A stretch of 64,000 nucleotides of DNA from Siphonodentalium dalli (lineage: Eukaryota > Mollusca > Scaphopoda > Gadilida > Siphonodentaliidae), in contig CP136063.1 of the NCBI GenBank assembly GCA_032622095.1, positions 219,745,982-219,809,981 of the forward strand, given 5' to 3'. The notes below the pieces were generated by a model. It had not been told where the DNA came from and made no database searches. It was given only the letters and a program-made list of their open reading frames with translations. Positions 59,394-64,000 of the stretch are shown one piece after another; the stretch's first letter is position 1; every line of letters begins with the position of its first letter. Position numbers and translations under genes: made by a program.

Positions 59394-59409
59394 CATAGAA
59401 TTTTGACTA

Positions 59410-59655
59410 TTAAGAGCATATGCTAGTTTATTTTTAAAACAAGTTGATTCCTTATTTGTTCCAAATACTCAGTTGTTTTCTATAACAGTCTGACCAAAGT
59501 TGCCAGTCGGAGGTTCGTGGAATACACTAGTCGATACATCTAGGAGAATCCTTCGACTGACAACTTTGGTCAGAATGTTAGAGCAAACAACTGTGAGTTT
59601 GGACACAAATGAGGTATCAGCTCATTTGAAAAATAGTAAAGCATATGCTCGCAAC
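59410..59655. mobile_element. Foldback element about 17 bp after a donor
   Basis: AGAGCATATGCTAGTTTATT mirrored by AAAGCATATGCTC, with an inner stronger hairpin (TCTGACCAAAGTTGCCAGTC against GACTGACAACTTTGGTCAG). Class unknown. Confidence 0.7.
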
Positions 59656-59853
59656 TGCCAAAATACTATATGATATGTCATACCATAGTTTATTACCTTT
59701 TTCCTCGTTTCTGGTCACGTTTGTGATCGCCTCGGCCATTTTGAATGTGTGATACTCATCAACTTGAAACCATGTGATTACCCACCGTGACTACATGCAT
59801 GTATATATGTCACCGTCTTTGGTTAACATATTGAACATCACTAAGGCTTTCTG

Positions 59854-61260
59854 TAGGGGTGCCATGATTAATCATATAATCAATGAACCGTTGATAAAGC
59901 TGATAATCGATTACCATTTCCATTGTCGATTAATCTGCATTATTTATTTCGACGTCGGAAAATGACGGGTATTATTGAATACCTTGTTTGTTTTACACAG
60001 TTTAATCTACAACCGAAGGGTTAACAACCTTTGATCGTGTATCAATGAGATTCCGAATACATAAGTACTATTACCTTATGTTGCAAACATTTGGCAGTTC
60101 ATTTGATGATGCGACATGCTTACTCTTCGGGACATTGTATATTCTACAAATTGGCGGCACTGCAGCTTCGAACATATGGCGACATCATTGTATATTTATA
60201 CTTGAAAGGCGGCACTATGTCTTTGAAATGTGCTGACTGTCACCGTGTTCAATGAAGTTGAATGAACTGAATGCACCCGCCCTTGAATCTGATTGGACCA
60301 ATGGAGAGTTGATTGACATTCTCTGGAAACCAGGGAACCTACGCAATTTTAGTCAGCGATGTTCTCCGCGATGTCATTTGCGAGTATACTTAGTTTGCAT
60401 AAGTATACGTAGATATTACTAGTACAGGCTATCACATATCATGTGATGAATGCTGAATGAAACTCGATATTATCAAATACATAACTTGTTCTGAGTCCTG
60501 CAATTTGCGGGTGGGGGCACACCTTTGTGATTGTTATCCATGCTCTGGAAGTTTGATGAAACTGTGTTTGGTTATTCATAACACTGAAATTAATCGCTAC
60601 GTTCGTTCTAATGAACTCACAAATATTATAACATCGCCGAGAACTGTGCTGGTATTGATTTCATTGTGTTCATTGGTCATTAACAGTGGTTTATCATGCA
60701 CTTTATTAATGTAAAATTACATCAGCCGATGCCTCAAACAACCAGCGACCGTGCAGTTAACCCTTTACCCAACAAACCGGCCAAAACCGGCCAAATAAAG
60801 CTTCAACAGCCTAAAATATCTTCGGTCTGTCTCAATAGAACCATACAAATATGGATATCATTGGAACCGGCTCCTTGACCACATTGTGATAGTTACAGTT
60901 ATGCCCTGTGCCAATGCATTCTCTTATATATGCGAGTCGACCATAGGTCGCCTCGCATATATAAGAGAATGCATTGGCCTTTTACCATTTTTTCTTACAT
61001 TCTTTAACAATTTTATAATTTTTAATGTGTTAAGCCAATGCATTCTCTTATATATGCGAGGCGACCTATGGTCGACTCGCATATATAAGAGAATGCATTG
61101 GCACAGGGCCCTTCTGTTGGGTAAAGGGTTAACCAGCACCCAGCCAATAGGCTATATTACGGAATACTTCCACTGATGTTATCAGGTATGATTAATCGAT
61201 TTTAGTCGATTATTGACAACCGATTATCGATTATCAAAATCAATAATCGTGGCACCTCTA
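59854..61260. mobile_element. hAT-like TAGxGGTGCC element, 1.4 kb, perfect 8-bp duplication
   Basis: TAGGGGTGCCATGATTAATC at the left, AATCGTGGCACCTCTA at the right; perfect 8-bp direct repeat GCTTTCTG (59846-59853 and 61261-61268). It shares interior text with 57240-57600. It contains a nested TTAA MITE. No transposase domain is recognised. Confidence 0.88.
60757..61132. mobile_element. TTAA piggyBac-like MITE nested in the hAT element
   Basis: TTAA-CCCTTTACCCAACA ... TGTTGGGTAAAGGG-TTAA, with two interior hairpins of CAATGCATTCTCTTATATAT and complement. It inserted after the hAT element did. Confidence 0.9.
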
Positions 61261-61268
61261 GCTTTCTG

Positions 61269-61842
61269 TAATAATCTATCCAGTCATGGAAAAATGGTAC
61301 TGGGTCATGGAGAAGTCCGGAATTCATTCTCAAAAACGTGTACGAATCCCTGTAATATACCCATAGCACAGCCCTTTAGATTCCCCTAATCTGGACACAC
61401 CCGGATGGCCACAGTCCCACTGGGCCAATGGTGAGAACATTTTGAAATTTGACATCAAAAGAAGCAATTTACTCATATCTGAGGGCTCATTTCCTGCTAA
61501 AACAAGAGCACGCCATCGGCGTGGCATAATACGCCTGTTTCTGGAGTAGAGTGGGGCATGTAGACAGAACCCATATTTGAACTTGATCTGTATACCAAAT
61601 TTGGTTCAGTTCACATGATTCAATCTAAGGTTATCATCCGGAAACCGCAAATCAGGTAAAATTCAAGTAGAAAAAGGGGCATAACTCAGTCAAAATCATG
61701 CGGACGAAACCCATATTTGAACTTGATCTGTATTTTGGTGTGGTACAAAAGCAGACGGATGATGGATGGACAACCAATTTACATAATACGACCGTTTTTT
61801 CAAACGGGCGTATAAAAAAACATTGTAAAATTCTCTTTTTAT
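61269..61842. repeat. Dispersed repeat, reverse-oriented P-like
   Basis: 61500-61835 runs from AAGAGCACGCCATCGGCGTG to ACGACCGTTTTTTCAAACGG with two units of CCCATATTTGAACTTGATCT (61570, 61709), the complement of the ATGGGTTTGATC units of repeat P. Non-coding. Confidence 0.65.
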
Positions 61843-62380
61843 GTTTACCCATACCATAGTATGGTAAACATAGTGTCGTTGTCCGGATTGACCACTCGTC
61901 GTTAGTCCGTCCATCCGTATGTCTGTCTGTCTGTAGACACTTTACGCATGGTGCGATAACTGAAATATTTTCTATCTGATCGGAACCAAATTTTGTATAT
62001 GAATTTCTCAGCACCAAATACAGATCGAGTTCGAATATGGGTTTGATCCGAGTTTATTTTAGGGAGTTATGGCCCTTTTTCAACTTAGAATTCATGCATG
62101 CTGCCATAACTAAAAAAATTCATCTGACCGTAACCAAATTTGGTATGCGAGTTGCTCAGCCCAAAATACATATCGAGTTCGAATATGGGTTTGATCCGAT
62201 ATTTTTTAATGGAGTTATGGCCCTTTTTCAACTTAGAATTCATGCATGCTTCAATCAATCAACAATTTTTCAACTGATAGGAACCAAATTTTGTATGTGA
62301 GTTTCCCAACTCAAAATACAAATCGAGTTTGAATATGGGTTTGATCTGATATTTTTTAATGGAGTTATGGTCTTTTGATT
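61843..62380. repeat. Dispersed repeat P, copy 2
   Basis: Hairpin GTTTACCCATACCATAGTAT(GGTAAAC), GTTGTCCGGATTGACCACTC, then three ~148-bp units with GAGTTATGGCCCTTTTTCAA. Confidence 0.8.
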
Positions 62381-62995
62381 ATTTTATTCATCGCTAAAAT
62401 ATATCAAAGATACCCAGTTTGCACTGTCCAAATAGAATCTAATAAATCAGGTTTGAAATTGTCTTCTCACACAGAGATAGTATCCAGTTACAATGCCATG
62501 AAGTTGTCTCTCTCTTGTATTGAGTTAATTAACTGCTAGGAGATGTTGGCCATATCAGATATACTTTATACTCTATAAAGTATCTCTGGCCATATGATGA
62601 GATATCATATATGGAATGTTTATACTATTATATTTTATATGCATGGTTATTTAAATTTCATCTTAAAGGCATAATCTGGTTTCATTGTTTAATAGCATTA
62701 CTATTGGAGATTAATAATGTGATTGTCTTTAGTAGATTTGTTGGAATTTTGTTGGTTGCATGGGAAGACAACTTTGGTTTTCAAACTTTAAAAAACTTGA
62801 GAGCTCTGTATCAGTCTATGAGAACAAAATTGTTCATAACACTTTTAGAACTGTAGGTCTAGTTTGTTTTATCTATATATTAATGGATAGCTTTTTCGAC
62901 ATTGATTTCAATTGATTACAAATGTGAATTGAAATATTAAAGGGGCACACCAGGTGTGATATATTTTTCTTGTACTCTGCATGAGATAAAACTTT
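62381..62995. other. Intron or 3' flank, nothing recognised
   Basis: AT-rich. An 81-codon open frame at 62611-62856 has no family resemblance and AT-driven composition; I do not call it a gene. Confidence 0.5.
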
Positions 62996-63235
62996 TTATG
63001 TGTACCTATACCATAGTATGGTACACATAGTGTCAATGTCCGGATTGACCACTCGTCTGTCCGTCCGTCTATTTCTGCCTGTAGACACTTTATGCATAAT
63101 GCGCGATAACTCTGACATTTTCTATTTGATCGGAACCAAATTTTGTATATAGGTTTCTCAGCCCAAAATACAGTTCGAGTACGAATATGGGTTCGTTCAG
63201 ATTTATTTTAAAGGAGTTATGACCCTTTTTTTTTT
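62996..63235. repeat. Dispersed repeat P, truncated copy 3
   Basis: TATGTGTACCTATACCATAG and GTCCGGATTGACCACTCGTC, then one unit and a poly-T stretch. Confidence 0.75.
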
Positions 63236-64000
63236 TAATTTGAAATTTAGATTTTTCAAATTTTTTTTAGACTGAATTTCCTCGCTCAATTCAACATGCA
63301 AAATATATTGAAAAACTTTTATAATAATAAAAAAAATATTTAATTAAAAACAAATTTGTCATTGACACTAATTTGTTTTAGTTGTATACCATTAATTAGG
63401 TGTTGTGTCCTGTTTTGAAAATATGAAGATTTTATTGCAATAGTTGCATGTAATATAATGATATCAATAAATTGCCATTTGAAGTTGTGAACAACCAATA
63501 TCCAGAGGATATGAGAGTACCTTTAATAGATGTCATTCCAAGCGAAATCTGTTATTATTTGAGTGATGACATATGTTACAGAGCTCCAGGGGGTGGTTGT
63601 ATAAAGGTAAAGATAAACAACCTGCTACCTGGATAATTGTTTATCCTATCTGTCAAATTGATTGATGGCTAAACCATTGGATCTCACAGTGAGAGGTCCT
63701 TGTGTGAATAGGGACAGAGTTATGAGATTTAAAACGACTCCTCCCCCACCCCAAATACTTTAACCCCTTCTTAAGACAAATTATTTGAGCTTTTGATTTT
63801 AAGTTAGGTACTGATATATGTATTACTGTGATCATATCTTTGACCAATTATCAGTTATAGCTAATCGCTAGCTCTAAGGTATGGGTTAAACATCTGCCGA
63901 TCGTGATCGGCCTCTCGTTTACTTGGATAATATATTTTGATGTTTTCATGAATCTGGGAATTTTCAAATATAATATGATATAAATCTCACATTTACTCTA
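63236..64000. other. Right edge of window, no gene seen
   Basis: AT-rich. 63882-63925 repeats the GCCGATC-GT-GATCGGC hairpin motif of 46985. No candidate for the last IPO13 exon could be defended. Confidence 0.5.

Noticed and set aside
283-59158. All junction arrays as assembly artefacts
   Set aside because: Units carry many distinct substitutions, different lengths and higher-order patterns, which simple misassembly would not create; copy number may still be inexact.
59394-64000. Candidate final IPO13 exon
   Set aside because: No AG-bounded phase-0 segment resembling the conserved C-terminus followed by a stop could be defended; the exon may be diverged here or lie beyond the window.

Overview
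The window is animal nuclear DNA: AT-rich, with long introns, GT-AG splice sites and many small DNA transposons. It most likely comes from a marine invertebrate. The microsatellite-tailed LINE fragment and the (GTCC)n-rich dispersed repeats would fit a lophotrochozoan or a basal deuterostome, but the sequence alone does not fix the phylum.

One gene runs left to right through almost the whole window: the orthologue of IPO13 (importin-13, a karyopherin-beta nuclear transport receptor). I read 25 coding exons between 204 and 59393. Their phases join without a break into about 876 codons, which match vertebrate IPO13 from shortly after its N-terminus almost to its C-terminus. The first roughly 90 residues and the promoter lie upstream of the window. 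The last short exon was not found. No second host gene is supported.

The most striking feature is in the introns. At nine of the gene's splice boundaries there is a tandem array of three or more copies whose unit spans the exon-intron junction: the last (or first) 11-90 exon bases plus the adjoining intron bases. Arrays grow rightward into the intron from 5' splice sites (exons ending 312, 6536, 9032, 15830, 21939, 49950, 53700) and leftward into the intron from 3' splice sites (exons starting 2983, 58902). Two further donors (8345, 59083) show a single or double copy. The largest has 88 donors at exactly 36-bp spacing (9010-12164). Others have 35 x 65 bp, 16 x 84 bp, 12 x 72 bp and 11 x 47 bp. 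In every array examined, using a neighbouring copy would shift the frame or add a stop, so correct splicing must take the exon-proximal copy out of many near-identical sites.

Most other intron sequence is mobile-element debris: (1) a hAT-type MITE family with hairpin ends and 8-bp target duplications (at least 15 copies or fragments), with a 1.5-kb relative; (2) several TTAA-flanked, piggyBac-like foldback families; (3) other hAT-like elements (3147-4310, 33304-34556, and a TAGAGGTGCC-ended family); (4) two larger non-autonomous elements, about 4.4 kb (24405-28790) and 3.4 kb (39006-42447); (5) one 5'-truncated LINE nested in a MITE; (6) dispersed non-coding repeats carrying (GTCC)n. Several elements sit within 20 bp of a splice site. 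Two paralogous repeat copies, one with and one without two insertions, give natural empty sites that confirm the hAT and TTAA target duplications.

Layout: 1-9 kb N-terminal exons; 9-12.2 kb 36-bp array; 13.5-22 kb central exons; 22-24.2 kb 65-bp array; 24.4-32 kb transposon-filled intron; 32-49 kb C-terminal half; 50-53.6 kb array and hAT element; 53.6-59.4 kb last exons seen; 59.4-64 kb repeats only.
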